A stretch of DNA of 64,000 bases from Shewanella xiamenensis (GCF_014647135.1 NZ_BMOP01000004.1:123496-187495); one strand, 5' to 3'. Counted from the stretch's first letter, positions 1 to 9,872 are shown. Translations and numbers: made by a program. The notes: generated by a model from the letters alone, not told the origin.

Positions 1-923
1 GTAACGCTAGGGGCGATATAGTCCGATAAAGTGGTTAGTGTCGGCGCGAAAGGGCCAACGAGATAGCAAGCGAGTGACTTAGTTTCCAGCAACATTTGCA
101 GCTCTGTCTGCTTTGATAGTGAGTGATTCGCCTCTGGCAATAACACTAACGCATCAACCTTAAGCCTGTTATTGATTAGCCCAAGACTGCAGATATGTTG
201 CACGCCTAAGTTGACCACTGAGACTCTTAAATCGGCAAGTTCCAGTAATAGTGCAAGGCAATACAAACGGTTAGTAAGGCTTGAACTGGGCGCAAGCGTA
301 GGCTCTGTATTTTTTTGCGATGTAACATAAGGCAAACGCACTAACGCAATCTGGGGCGAACTTGCTAGCCCCGCTACGCTTAAACGCCCACCGATACGGC
401 TAGCTAACTCACTGTCTAACCAAGCAAGTAGCAGCTCCACATCTAAACGCGGCTCCAATAAAGGCATTAATTGTGCAAACCAAGCTTGTAGCAGTTTTTG
501 TTTAACCAATTGAAATGGATATAAGCCCAAGGCTTCATCTAAGATTTGGTGAAACTTGAGCTGATCTAACTCAAAAAATGCAGTATTTAACGCCAATATC
601 TGCTCATGCCAAAAATCAGACGATTGAGATTGCACACTCGCGACATCTATCGCTTTAGCCGAACTCATCAATAATGGCTTAACCTTACTGATGGCAACGC
701 CTTTTGCTAACCATGCATTAATCTCATGGATTTGTTGAATATTTTCGGCAGTATACAGCCTGTGCCCCTTGGGAGTGCGCTCAGGGATAACAAGCCCAAA
801 ACGCCGCTGCCATGCCCTTAATGTCACCGCATTAACGCCAGTAAGCCGCGACACCTCACCGATCGGCAGCAATTCGCTACTGCTGGGATTATCAGCTGCA
901 AGCTCTAAATTATGATCTTCCAT
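1..923 (-). CDS. MerR-family regulator with LitR/CarH-like C-terminal region (3' end outside window)
   Basis: An open frame runs from an ATG at 923 to the left edge without a stop, so the C-terminus is missing. Residues about 20-85 form a MerR-type helix-turn-helix (GEVSRLTGVNAVTLRAW, then RRFGL, and KGHRLYT as the wing). The rest, about residues 100-307, looks like the helical plus Rossmann-like sensor region of the CarH/LitR photoregulators, but I see no DxHxxG cobalamin-binding motif. It would therefore fit the B12-independent class of such regulators. It lies 120 bp downstream of the DUF523/DUF1722 gene on the same strand, probably as one transcript behind the paired TGTACA boxes. In related genomes I recall a photolyase gene following. 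The DNA-binding call is firm; the light link is inference. Confidence 0.75.
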   Translation of the reverse strand, partial: MEDHNLELAADNPSSSELLPIGEVSRLTGVNAVTLRAWQRRFGLVIPERTPKGHRLYTAENIQQIHEINAWLAKGVAISKVKPLLMSSAKAIDVASVQSQSSDFWHEQILALNTAFFELDQLKFHQILDEALGLYPFQLVKQKLLQAWFAQLMPLLEPRLDVELLLAWLDSELASRIGGRLSVAGLASSPQIALVRLPYVTSQKNTEPTLAPSSSLTNRLYCLALLLELADLRVSVVNLGVQHICSLGLINNRLKVDALVLLPEANHSLSKQTELQMLLETKSLACYLVGPFAPTLTTLSDYIAPSV

Positions 924-1043
924 TTTTGTCTCTTAACTCATGAATCAGATTGGTTGGCCTAAGCATGTTGTGCTAAACCATTTCGCCAATCGTGGTTTGT
1001 ATCTGCTAAGCCATTTTTATCAAACGCACATATCAGCAAAAAC

Positions 1044-1997
1044 CTAGTAGGCATAACGCAGTTTTAACTCCTCCGGATGGGGATTTAAGTACACTTGATC
1101 TTCAATATATGGCGTTGGGAATTGTCTTAAGTAATGGTTAATCAAGGTGATAGGCACTAACAGAGGCAAGAGTCCTTGACGATATTTCATAATCATTTCA
1201 GACAGTTCTTGTTTTTGCTCCTTAGTTAAGTGCTTTTTAAAATAGCCCTGAATATGCTGCAAGGTGCTGGTATGATTTCTACGGGTCGCATTGATTTTTA
1301 AGGCGGTCATAAAGCCTGTAAAATAGCGGTCAGCGGTCGCTTCAATATCCTCAATATTGGCCACAATCGGTCCAAGCTCGCGATACCATTTAGGACTGTG
1401 GGCCATTAATAAGTACTTATAACTGGAGTGAAACTTCACTAACTTATGCTTAGTCAGCCCCTCGTGACGCATTGTATGCCAGTCGTGATAGGCGTAGACC
1501 CGAGTAAAAAAGTTTTCCCGCAGCACCATATCGTGCAAACGCCCTTCTTCTTCAACCGGTAAATGGGGATAACGCTCCATTAATTTGCGGGCAAATACGC
1601 CAATACCGGATTTAGAGCCGTTATTGGTGCCAATCTTGTACTCTGTCACACGTTCCATACCGCAGGTTGGGGATTTAGCACATAGTAGATAACCGCCTAA
1701 AAAATCTAACTCTTCTACTTTGCGCTCACTGAAATCATTGAGTTTTTCGGTGACATCTAAACTTCCATCCGCGCTCTGTACCCGTATTTGTTCACCATCG
1801 CGTACTAAACGAATACTTTTACGAGGTGCGCCTAGGCCAATCGCCATTTCTGGGCAGATAGGAACATAATCAAAAAATGGGGCAATTTCTTGATTACAAT
1901 AGGAGGAATTTTTATGACCACCGTCAAAACGTACCTTCTCCCCTAACAGGCACGCACTGATCCCTATTTGAATACGTTGCGGATTAAACTTGTACAT
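1044..1997 (-). CDS. DUF523/DUF1722 (YbgA-like) protein
   Basis: A 317-aa protein with an N-terminal DUF523 domain (about residues 10-150: ISACLLGEKVRFDGGHK, cysteines in PICPE and AKSPTCGME) and a C-terminal DUF1722/YbgA domain (about 190-310, with HSPKWYRELGPIVA). Two-domain proteins of this kind are often encoded next to photolyase genes in proteobacteria. The biochemical role is not established; the conserved cysteines suggest metal or Fe-S binding. The ATG at 1997 follows an AAGGA ribosome site. A palindromic TGTACA pair lies 45-70 bp upstream, and the MerR-family gene follows on the same strand. Confidence 0.85.
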   Translation of the reverse strand: MYKFNPQRIQIGISACLLGEKVRFDGGHKNSSYCNQEIAPFFDYVPICPEMAIGLGAPRKSIRLVRDGEQIRVQSADGSLDVTEKLNDFSERKVEELDFLGGYLLCAKSPTCGMERVTEYKIGTNNGSKSGIGVFARKLMERYPHLPVEEEGRLHDMVLRENFFTRVYAYHDWHTMRHEGLTKHKLVKFHSSYKYLLMAHSPKWYRELGPIVANIEDIEATADRYFTGFMTALKINATRRNHTSTLQHIQGYFKKHLTKEQKQELSEMIMKYRQGLLPLLVPITLINHYLRQFPTPYIEDQVYLNPHPEELKLRYAY

Positions 1998-2041
1998 AAT
2001 GAGATTCCTTGTATCAATTTAGATACTATTACGGACCACTC

Positions 2042-2068
2042 TTGTACAAGGATCAAGTTTTTGTACAA
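2042..2068 (-). promoter_or_regulatory. Paired TTGTACAA operator boxes
   Basis: Two identical 8-bp palindromes TTGTACAA lie at 2042-2049 and 2061-2068, 19 bp centre to centre, i.e. nearly two helical turns. They sit just upstream of the DUF523/DUF1722 gene, with a TAGTAT -10-like hexamer between them and the ATG. TGTACA repeats are the reported binding sites of LitR-type MerR regulators, and such a regulator is encoded in the same cluster. Binding is inferred. Confidence 0.55.
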
Positions 2069-2198
2069 TTTTTTATAAAAATATTTTTCTACTAAAAATC
2101 CAACGAAAGTCGCCAGAGTTTGGCCTTGATATTGCTTAATTTATTTGCCCTATTGGCGCGGCATCTGAAAGTGAAAATCGACGAGGAAAAATAAGGAA

Positions 2199-2708
2199 AT
2201 GACTGTCATCAATCCCAATAGCTATGCGGCCATCGCGTTGAACCAAGTAAAATCGTTGCAAACTCAGCAAACGCAAGGTGTATCAAGCCCTGCGGAAAAT
2301 CCGAGAGCTCAAATGACAGCCCCGCAAGATACAGTCACCCTATCTGGCGGCGTGACTCGAGATGCTGAAAGCAGTGATACCTATAGTCAGCTTGCGCCTA
2401 ATGCCAAACAACATTACACCGCTAATGTGCAACATATTGCCGGTACGGCAGAGACTGAAAAGCCGCATAATAGATTAGAAGACGCAATGCAGGCGATTCT
2501 CGATAAACGCACAGGCATTGATAGGGATAAGCTTAAACAGCTAGATGCGGAGATAGCAAAAATAGCCGGTGATGACAGCTTATCCGAAGAGGAAAAAGCA
2601 AAAAAAATTGAATTACTTCAAGCTCAAAAAGTGGAGCTAATTAAAGAAGCTACTGAGAAAAATGAAGAACGACAACGCAATAACCAGGCTGAAGTGTATT
2701 TTAGTTAA
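2199..2708 (+). CDS. Hypothetical coiled-coil-rich protein
   Basis: A 169-aa hydrophilic protein with no signal peptide or membrane segment. The first ~90 residues are low in order and rich in Q, T, S and P, with a DTVTLSGG string. Residues about 90-160 are strongly charged and probably helical (KLKQLDAEIAKIAGDDSLSEEEKAKK, quoted in part). It has AAGGA five bases before the ATG and a good coding pattern. I do not recognise the family; the DTVTLS string occurs in several gammaproteobacterial proteins of unknown function. It is divergent from the DUF523/DUF1722 gene across 201 bp, so both may share regulation. Confidence 0.65.
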   Translation: MTVINPNSYAAIALNQVKSLQTQQTQGVSSPAENPRAQMTAPQDTVTLSGGVTRDAESSDTYSQLAPNAKQHYTANVQHIAGTAETEKPHNRLEDAMQAILDKRTGIDRDKLKQLDAEIAKIAGDDSLSEEEKAKKIELLQAQKVELIKEATEKNEERQRNNQAEVYFS

Positions 2709-2780
2709 TAACGCGAGCGGTATGGCGAGCACAACAAGCCCAACTTAATCATCATGCAAAGCCATTGGTGAAATGATTAT

Positions 2781-2799
2781 CCGCCCTATCAAAGGGCGG
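2781..2799. terminator. GC hairpin between convergent genes
   Basis: A perfect 7-bp stem CCGCCCT/AGGGCGG with a 5-base loop lies between the convergent hypothetical gene and the DEAD-box gene. No good T-tract follows on either strand, so termination is uncertain. Confidence 0.35.
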
Positions 2800-2841
2800 C
2801 TCGCTATCAGAATAAAAGCTTAAATAACCTTGTCGCCTTAA

Positions 2842-4071
2842 TTAGCGCTTTTTACCACCTAAGGCGCGTTTTTTAGCCCGTTGTTTTTGAGCAGCTTTGC
2901 TATTGCGCCTTGGCTCGGAGACCATTTTGTTAAAATCGGGTTCAAAGCCAGGATACCACTGCTGTGGCAAACGCTTATCGAGCAGTACCTCGACCTCTTC
3001 AAGTAATAGCGCATCCTCTTGGCTAAAAAGCGTAATGGCCATCCCGGCACTGCCAGCCCGACCTGTACGACCGATACGGTGAATATAATCTTCAGCAATA
3101 AACGGTAATTCGAAATTAATCACATACTGTAGCTCAGCAATATCAAGCCCACGAGCTGCCACATCGGTGGCAACTAAGACTTGCACTTGTCCTTGTTTAA
3201 ACTCCTGCAATACCTTTTCCCGCGCACCTTGGGACAAGTCGCCATGGAAAGCTTGCGTTGCCACCCCGAGTTGATTGAGCTGAGTGGTCAGCTTATCGAC
3301 TCCCTGTTTAGTGCGACTAAATATCAACACTTGCTGCCAATTTTTGCTACGGACTAAATGGCTGACAAACTCAGTTTTACGATCGCTATCTATCGCATAG
3401 ACTCGCTGCTCTATCTGGGCCGCGGTCGTATTACGTTTAGCCACTTCAATCAGCTTGGGATTACGCAGAAGGTTTTTGCTGAAACTAAAAATCGAATCAT
3501 CCAAAGTGGCGGAAAATAGCAGGGTTTGTCGGTGAGCGGGCACTTGCTTAAGCACGGCTTTGATTTCATCCATAAATCCCATATCAAGCATCCGGTCGGC
3601 TTCATCAAACACCAGTGTGTTCAATTGGTTAAGATTGAGTGCACCCTGACGTAAATGATCAAGCAAGCGGCCTGGGGTTGCAATCAACACATCAATCCCG
3701 GCGTTAAACACCGCTTGCTGCGCCTCGATGCTGACGCCACCGTAGGCTATGCCCACACGAATATCTGTGCCTTTCGCATATTTTACAAAGCTTTGCTGAA
3801 CTTGTAGTGCCAGCTCCCTTGTTGGCACTAAAACTAAGGCGCGGATTTCTTTTGGCGCCTTAAGGTTTTGGTTATCAGCCATTAACAACTGCAGAATGGG
3901 TAAAGCAAAAGCAGCAGTTTTCCCCGTCCCCGTTTGAGCCCCCGCCATCACATCCTGTTTTGCTAAAATGGCGGGAATGGCTTCGACTTGAATAGGCGTG
4001 GGTTGTTGATAACCAAGTTCAGCTAAGGTGTTAACTAATTGGGTATTTAAGGAAAGCGCGCTAAAAGACAT
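2842..4071 (-). CDS. DEAD-box ATP-dependent RNA helicase, RhlE-like
   Basis: A 409-aa protein with all superfamily-2 DEAD-box motifs in order: Q motif (GYQQPTPIQ), Walker A AQTGTGKT, PTRELALQ, TPGRLLD, DEAD, SAT, then ARGLDI and HRIGRTGRAG in the second RecA-like lobe. A short basic C-terminal tail (KQRAKKRALGGKKR) fits RNA contact. Family members unwind short RNA duplexes in ribosome assembly and RNA decay. The length and tail fit the RhlE group better than DeaD or DbpA, but I cannot separate paralogues by eye. It is monocistronic, in the same direction as the c-di-GMP gene 128 bp upstream. Confidence 0.9.
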   Translation of the reverse strand: MSFSALSLNTQLVNTLAELGYQQPTPIQVEAIPAILAKQDVMAGAQTGTGKTAAFALPILQLLMADNQNLKAPKEIRALVLVPTRELALQVQQSFVKYAKGTDIRVGIAYGGVSIEAQQAVFNAGIDVLIATPGRLLDHLRQGALNLNQLNTLVFDEADRMLDMGFMDEIKAVLKQVPAHRQTLLFSATLDDSIFSFSKNLLRNPKLIEVAKRNTTAAQIEQRVYAIDSDRKTEFVSHLVRSKNWQQVLIFSRTKQGVDKLTTQLNQLGVATQAFHGDLSQGAREKVLQEFKQGQVQVLVATDVAARGLDIAELQYVINFELPFIAEDYIHRIGRTGRAGSAGMAITLFSQEDALLLEEVEVLLDKRLPQQWYPGFEPDFNKMVSEPRRNSKAAQKQRAKKRALGGKKR

Positions 4072-4199
4072 GAAACATCACCAAAAACAATCATGCCGCA
4101 ATGTTAGCAGACCGGACGGACTGCGACCAGTTTACGCTCGCGCCTTTAATATCATGCTTATCGGTCACAGCCACACTACTACTTAGGTTTGGTAAACAA

Positions 4200-6836
4200 T
4201 TACGCTTCAGTAAAAAAGGCCTCAACATCCGCTGGTAATTGTGGGCGGCTAAAGAGATATCCCTGTGCTTGGTCGCAAAAATTTTGAGTTAAAAACTCGG
4301 CTTGCTCGGTGGTTTCTACCCCTTCCGCAACAATATCTAATTTTAAGGCATGGCCAAGGGCAATCACAGCTTTAGCTATCGCGGTATTGTTGGTATCGAA
4401 GGGAATGTCTCGTACGAAAGACTGGTCGATTTTAAGCTTATGAATTGGAAGTTTTTTCAAATAATTCAGTGATGAATAACCCGTACCAAAATCATCGACC
4501 GAGAGCTCAATGCCCAAATCACCTAACAATTTTAAATCACGAATCGCGACATCCGGATTATTCATCATCACACTTTCTGTCACTTCAAGCTCAAGGCAAG
4601 TTGCAGGTAAGCCTGTTTGCGTTAGGATACGTTTCACGTCCTCCACAAAGGAGCCACGTTGCAACTGCTGTCCTGCGACGTTAACCGCAATGCGGCCAAA
4701 CTGTTTACCGTCAGCCAACCAACGCACACCTTGCTGGCAAGCCGTTTCAAGCACCCACAAACCAATATCGTAAATTAAGCCTATTTTTTCGGCGACGGGA
4801 ATAAACATCCCAGGGGAAATTTGTCCTAAAATCGGATCGTTCCAACGCAATAGCGCCTCAACTCCAACGGTTTTACGGGTCACCAAATTTAATTTGGGTT
4901 GATACATCAAATACAGAGAATTTTGCTCAAGTGCACCATAAAGCGCACTCTGCAACTTTAAATGCTCGATCGATTCTTTAGTCAATGATTCAGTGTAAAA
5001 GGCATAATTATTTCGCCCCTCACTCTTAGCGCGATACATGGCGGCATCGGCATTGCGTAGCAGCGTATCAGCATTACTACCATCACTTGGGTAAAGGGAA
5101 ATCCCCATACTGGCGGTAAGGCGTAAATGATCCCCGGTGCTTACCACAAAAGGTAGATCAAATACTTGGCGCAATTGGTTAATTGCCGCTGTAGCATCCT
5201 CATGGCCTTGAATGCCGGAAATCAGCGCCACAAACTCATCGCCACCAATACGTGACAACACATCTTGCTCCTGTAATTGGCTGCGAAGACGTTTAGCCAG
5301 TTCCACCAGCATTTCATCGCCAATACTATGACCAAAACTGTCATTAATGTGTTTAAACAAATCCACATCAATAAAGACTGTCGCTAATTGGGCATTGAGT
5401 CGTTTCGCATGTCTGAGTTCTTGCTTAAGCTGCATCATCAGCTTCATGCGATTCGGCAAATGAGTCAGTGGGTCAAAATAAGCTAAATGAGCAAGTTGCG
5501 CTTCACTCTGCTTTTGAGCGGAGATATCGGCAAAGACTGCGACAAAATAGCGGATCTCCCCAACCTCATCGTAGATGGCGCTAATAGTGATATTTTGCGG
5601 AAAAATAGTGCCATCTTTACGTCGATTCCAAATTTCACCATTCCACTTACCAGCATCGAGTAAATGATTCCACATGGTTTCAAAAAAAGCTCTATCGTGA
5701 CGGCCGGAATTAAATAAGCGTGGATTTTGCCCAACTAACTCTTCCCGCGAGTAACCTGTAATCTCGTAAAAGGCACCATTAACATCGGTAATATTACCGT
5801 GCCTATCAGTCACGACTACACCTTCAAGGGAGTGTTTAAAGACATTGGTAGCGAGGGTAAGTTGTTCTTCCACTTCTTTATGTTTAGAGATATTACGGGT
5901 CATGCCTATCACGCCCGCCAGTTCACCCTCGGGCGTTAAGGCGGGGATTTTAAGGGTCTCTAGCCATAAGTGTTTATTTTGATTCTCACCATCTAAACAT
6001 TCGGCAACAATAATTGGCGCCCCAGTCTCAATAGCAAGTTTGTCACCATTGAGAAAAATATCCGCAATCGCTCTGCCAAATAGCTCTTCGTCCGTCTTAC
6101 CAATAATGTCACTACGGGGTAGCTCCCACGCATTTTCAACACTTTGGTTGCAAATGGTGTAAACACCGTCGGTATTTTTGACCCAAATATGCTCTTCAAA
6201 ACTATCGATAAAGGTCTGCAAGTCAATAACATCCATCGACTTCGCATCACCGCGCAAGGCGGCCATTTGCAGTCGTTGAGCCCTGTGCAACTCACTCAAA
6301 TTAAGCTGTAGGCTATTAACCGTTAGGGACGCGAGTTGCAGTGCCTTATCATCTAACTGTAAAGGAGTATGATGATATAAACAAAATACCCCGAAATGCG
6401 CTCCAGAATTCCAGATGATAGGCAAATAAATTAAGCTTCCAAGTCCGGTATCACGCCATTTTGGCGTTGATTTTACATCAGGGATCAAGGCTTGCTTGAA
6501 TGCAGCAGCATGACGTACATCCAACGGAATATTAACCTGATGATGACTAAAGGTACTCGATTCGTTGAAGGGATCATGGGAAGCGGAGCGAGTGGATGGG
6601 GTATTAACTTTAGGTGTCGCGTGTTGATAGAGGTTTAAATGAGCTTTATGATTAAAATGCCGAACAAGAGCTTCTATATCAACAAGTTGGCATCGTTCAG
6701 ACTGAATTAACTGACGATATTCACCCGCTGCATTCGCAGTTAAAATCACCGCATGCGACTGAGTGATATTGGCGACTAACTGTAAGTCGTTTGCCCAATC
6801 TGTTAACTGCTTTTGTGAAATTGCAAAATCAATCAT
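4200..6836 (-). CDS. GAF-PAS-PAS-GGDEF-EAL cyclic-di-GMP protein
   Basis: An 878-aa cytoplasmic sensor with no membrane segment. Residues about 1-190 are GAF-like, about 205-325 and 325-445 are two PAS domains (the second with GYSREELVGQNPRLFNSG). The GGDEF domain spans about 450-610 with an intact GGDEF at 531-535, and the EAL domain about 625-875 has EALLRW at 660, DDFGTGYSSL, KIDQSFV and AEGVET. The RxxD product-inhibition site before GGDEF is QEQD (522-525), so feedback inhibition there is probably lost. Both active sites look intact, so it could make or degrade c-di-GMP, with PAS/GAF input choosing. The signal is unknown. Confidence 0.92.
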   Translation of the reverse strand: MIDFAISQKQLTDWANDLQLVANITQSHAVILTANAAGEYRQLIQSERCQLVDIEALVRHFNHKAHLNLYQHATPKVNTPSTRSASHDPFNESSTFSHHQVNIPLDVRHAAAFKQALIPDVKSTPKWRDTGLGSLIYLPIIWNSGAHFGVFCLYHHTPLQLDDKALQLASLTVNSLQLNLSELHRAQRLQMAALRGDAKSMDVIDLQTFIDSFEEHIWVKNTDGVYTICNQSVENAWELPRSDIIGKTDEELFGRAIADIFLNGDKLAIETGAPIIVAECLDGENQNKHLWLETLKIPALTPEGELAGVIGMTRNISKHKEVEEQLTLATNVFKHSLEGVVVTDRHGNITDVNGAFYEITGYSREELVGQNPRLFNSGRHDRAFFETMWNHLLDAGKWNGEIWNRRKDGTIFPQNITISAIYDEVGEIRYFVAVFADISAQKQSEAQLAHLAYFDPLTHLPNRMKLMMQLKQELRHAKRLNAQLATVFIDVDLFKHINDSFGHSIGDEMLVELAKRLRSQLQEQDVLSRIGGDEFVALISGIQGHEDATAAINQLRQVFDLPFVVSTGDHLRLTASMGISLYPSDGSNADTLLRNADAAMYRAKSEGRNNYAFYTESLTKESIEHLKLQSALYGALEQNSLYLMYQPKLNLVTRKTVGVEALLRWNDPILGQISPGMFIPVAEKIGLIYDIGLWVLETACQQGVRWLADGKQFGRIAVNVAGQQLQRGSFVEDVKRILTQTGLPATCLELEVTESVMMNNPDVAIRDLKLLGDLGIELSVDDFGTGYSSLNYLKKLPIHKLKIDQSFVRDIPFDTNNTAIAKAVIALGHALKLDIVAEGVETTEQAEFLTQNFCDQAQGYLFSRPQLPADVEAFFTEA

Positions 6837-7372
6837 AAGCTTGCTAACTATAGCCTCTACAATTCCATGTTAAATAAGGACAACAAGCGCCCCCCTAAAA
6901 AACACTACACCAACAACAATACCCACCCACTGTCTGAACAAAATCTGAGCCTAGGCTGAAGTACAAAACCAGTACAATCCCATGCTCAATTGACAGATAT
7001 TACCGCAGACACTCAATCATCGTCATTCACTAATACATAATTATTTGAGTTATTAGCAGATTAGTTTGTTTCAGATAACGAAATTTAAACACCATTATCG
7101 CCAACAGACTCACTGTCGATAAAGGTTAGGCTCAAAGCTACTCAAAAATGAGTTCGTCAATAAAAGCTTAGCAATAAAACATTTGAATAAAAATCAAACA
7201 TCTTCATCTTAGTTTTGCAAGCAAAAATTCACGCCAACAAACAGGGCCGAATCCCAAGGCATAGCCTCCTCGCATAAGGATTGTTTAAGTAGAAATTACC
7301 GTCTTTTCATTGACAATAACATTATCCTATTGTCTACAATGGAAATAATCAGAAAGAAAAACAAGGATTTTT
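6837..7372. other. Intergenic region between divergent c-di-GMP and Lon-like genes
   Basis: 536 bp of AT-rich DNA with no open frame that I can support. It must hold the promoters of both divergent genes. The only clear element is the TTGACA-containing promoter candidate near the right end, entered separately. Confidence 0.6.
7310..7340 (+). promoter_or_regulatory. Sigma-70-like promoter candidate for the Lon-like protease gene
   Basis: A consensus TTGACA (7310-7315) is followed by TCTACA at 17-bp spacing or TACAAT (7335-7340) at 19-bp spacing, 33 bp before the ATG. Recognised by pattern only. Confidence 0.45.
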
Positions 7373-9793
7373 ATGCCTACCGTGCCGACAGCCACACCCG
7401 CTATCCCGCTAACGAGCCAGCAGCTTTACCGAAAGTCAGAACTTAAACAGCTTAATACTGAGTGCCAATCTACAGCCCAGCTCACGCCACTCGATGATAT
7501 TGTTGGCCAAGAACGTGCCCAACAGGCGGTAGAATTTGCCATGGGGATAAAAGAAAAGGGCTATAACATCTATGCGATCGGCCAAAATGGTCTCGGTAAA
7601 CGAACCATGATGCTGCGCTATCTCAATCGCCACGATCCCATAAAACCCGCGTTATTTGACTGGTGCTATGTGGTCAACTTTGACGATACCCGCAGCCCTA
7701 AAGTGCTAAAACTCACCGCAGGCACGGGGCAAGAGTTTAAGAAATCCATCGAGAAACTCATGCTCAAACTGGTAAGAGCATTACCCTTAGCCTTTGATAA
7801 TGAAATGTATTATGCCAGAGCTGAAAAACTTAAAAGCCAACTGATACAAAAGCAAGAAACCGCACTCACAGAGCTCAGCGAAGAGGCCAAACAAAAAAAT
7901 ATTAGTCTGAGCTTAACCATGCAGGGAGATTATCAAATGATCGCCCTCAATGGTGATGAACCCCATGATGAAGCCAGCTTCAGCGCCCTCACGGAAGCCG
8001 AGCGTAGTCAATTCGAAAGCAATATCAATGGGCTAGAAGTAAAACTCAGGAGTATTATTCGCCAAAACACTGAATGGGAAGAAGAATTTAGTGATACTCA
8101 GCAGGAACATGATGAACAAGTTGCCAAGGATGTGTTGATCCACTTTTTTAAGCCATTGAAGGATAAGTACAAACATCAACCAGATGTCAGAGCATTTTTA
8201 ACCGGAATGCAGGCAGATATCCTAAGTAATTTAGATATTTTCCTTGAAGAAAGCGAAGAACAACTCGCCCTAGCCTACGCTTCACTTGAAAAGAAAATGC
8301 CCCGCCGCTATCAGGTCAATGTACTTGTATGCCAAGGCGAACAGAAATTCCCCATCGTGGTCGAAGAAAGCCCAAGCTACCACAGCCTGTTTGGTTATGT
8401 TGAAAACGCGACCTTCAGAGGTACAGTGTTTACCGACTTTTCATTGATCCGCCCAGGAAGTTTACATAAGGCAAACGGTGGCGTGCTATTAATGGACGCG
8501 ATCAAAGTGCTTGAACGCCCCTATGTTTGGGATGGGTTAAAGCGAGCATTGCGTTCACGCAAGTTGGATCTGAGTTCATTAGAGCGGGAAGTCTCACTAT
8601 CTGGCACCATTTCATTAGCACCGGAACCGATCCCGTTGGATGTAAAAATTATCCTGTTCGGCGACCATGAAACCTACCAACTATTACAGCATTATGATCC
8701 TGATTTCAGTGAGTTATTTAGGGTAACTGCCGACTTTGAAGATGTCATGGATAGAACCGACGACTCCGAAGCCCATTATGCCCGATTTATTTCCAGTATT
8801 GTCCACGATAACAACATGCTGCACTGCGACCGTAGCGCCATTGCACGCATCATTGAATACAGCTCACGTGAGGCACAGGATCAACAGAAGCTCTCACTGC
8901 ACTCTGCTAATATTGCCAACCTATTACGGGAATCCAACTTTTGCGCAAAAGCCGCAGCAAGTGAACAAATAGAAAAGCAGCATGTTGAACAGGCACTTAA
9001 AAATCAAGAGAAACGCGTCTCCCGCCTGCATGACAACATCATGGAAAGCTTCGTGAATGGCACCACACTAATTAATACTCACGATAAAGTCGTTGGTCAA
9101 ATCAATGCGTTATCTGTTGTTTCTACTTCAGATCATCAATTTGGTCTGCCTAATCGCATCACCGCCACGACCGCGTATGGTAAAGGAGAAGTGCTGGACA
9201 TCGAACATAGGGTCAAACTCGGTGGGCGAATACATTCTAAGGGCGTTTTAATCCTTACCGCCTATTTAGCCTCTGTGTTAGGTAAAACCGCGCAAATTCC
9301 TCTCACCACTTACCTCACCTTCGAGCAATCCTACAGCGGTGTCGATGGTGATAGTGCGTCAATGGCCGAATGCTGCGCTATTATCTCCGCTATCAGTGAG
9401 TTGCCCTTAAGACAAGATATTGCCATTACTGGCTCAATGAATCAGTTTGGCGAAGCTCAACCTATCGGCGGGGTTAATGAGAAAATTGAAGGCTTTTTCG
9501 ATGTGTGTCAAATCAAGGGCAGAACCTCCAGTCAAGGAGTGATTATTCCCAAGTCGAATATTGCAAACTTAATGCTACGCCAAGATATTGTGGAAGCGGT
9601 TGAACGTGGTGAATTCCATATTTGGGCGATTAACCATGTTACTCAAGCGATGACTTTGCTATTAGGTAAAGCCGCTGCGATAGTGCAAACCGATGAGAGT
9701 AAACACACAGAGCACTATGCATCGGATTGCGTGTTCGGCATTGCCCAACACAAACTTAATGCTTTGAGAACACTCAGCAAAACGAATTCATAG
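7373..9793 (+). CDS. Lon-like ATP-dependent protease (LonB/YcbZ family)
   Basis: An 806-aa protein with an AAA+ region and a C-terminal Lon-type protease domain (about 570-770). The catalytic dyad is Ser661 in DGDSAS and Lys704 in GGVNEKIEG, with the 43-residue spacing of Lon. Walker B is GGVLLMDA near residue 370. The P-loop near residue 70 reads GQNGLGKRT, with Arg where Ser/Thr normally follows the lysine. There is no N-terminal LAN substrate domain as in LonA; instead a charged helical insertion follows the P-loop. It is monocistronic behind a TTGACA promoter and ends at a bidirectional terminator. Family function is ATP-dependent proteolysis; substrates are unknown. Confidence 0.88.
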   Translation: MPTVPTATPAIPLTSQQLYRKSELKQLNTECQSTAQLTPLDDIVGQERAQQAVEFAMGIKEKGYNIYAIGQNGLGKRTMMLRYLNRHDPIKPALFDWCYVVNFDDTRSPKVLKLTAGTGQEFKKSIEKLMLKLVRALPLAFDNEMYYARAEKLKSQLIQKQETALTELSEEAKQKNISLSLTMQGDYQMIALNGDEPHDEASFSALTEAERSQFESNINGLEVKLRSIIRQNTEWEEEFSDTQQEHDEQVAKDVLIHFFKPLKDKYKHQPDVRAFLTGMQADILSNLDIFLEESEEQLALAYASLEKKMPRRYQVNVLVCQGEQKFPIVVEESPSYHSLFGYVENATFRGTVFTDFSLIRPGSLHKANGGVLLMDAIKVLERPYVWDGLKRALRSRKLDLSSLEREVSLSGTISLAPEPIPLDVKIILFGDHETYQLLQHYDPDFSELFRVTADFEDVMDRTDDSEAHYARFISSIVHDNNMLHCDRSAIARIIEYSSREAQDQQKLSLHSANIANLLRESNFCAKAAASEQIEKQHVEQALKNQEKRVSRLHDNIMESFVNGTTLINTHDKVVGQINALSVVSTSDHQFGLPNRITATTAYGKGEVLDIEHRVKLGGRIHSKGVLILTAYLASVLGKTAQIPLTTYLTFEQSYSGVDGDSASMAECCAIISAISELPLRQDIAITGSMNQFGEAQPIGGVNEKIEGFFDVCQIKGRTSSQGVIIPKSNIANLMLRQDIVEAVERGEFHIWAINHVTQAMTLLLGKAAAIVQTDESKHTEHYASDCVFGIAQHKLNALRTLSKTNS

Positions 9794-9821
9794 TCTCGAT
9801 TGAACAACAGATACAAAAAGC

Positions 9822-9851
9822 AAAAAGGGTTAGCTTAGCTAACCCTTTTTT
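9822..9851. terminator. Bidirectional rho-independent terminator
   Basis: A perfect 13-bp stem AAAAAGGGTTAGC/GCTAACCCTTTTT with loop TTA lies between the convergent Lon-like and flavin oxidoreductase genes, with T runs on both strands. Confidence 0.9.
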
Positions 9852-9872
9852 ACCAGCGTTGCAATCTAAACC

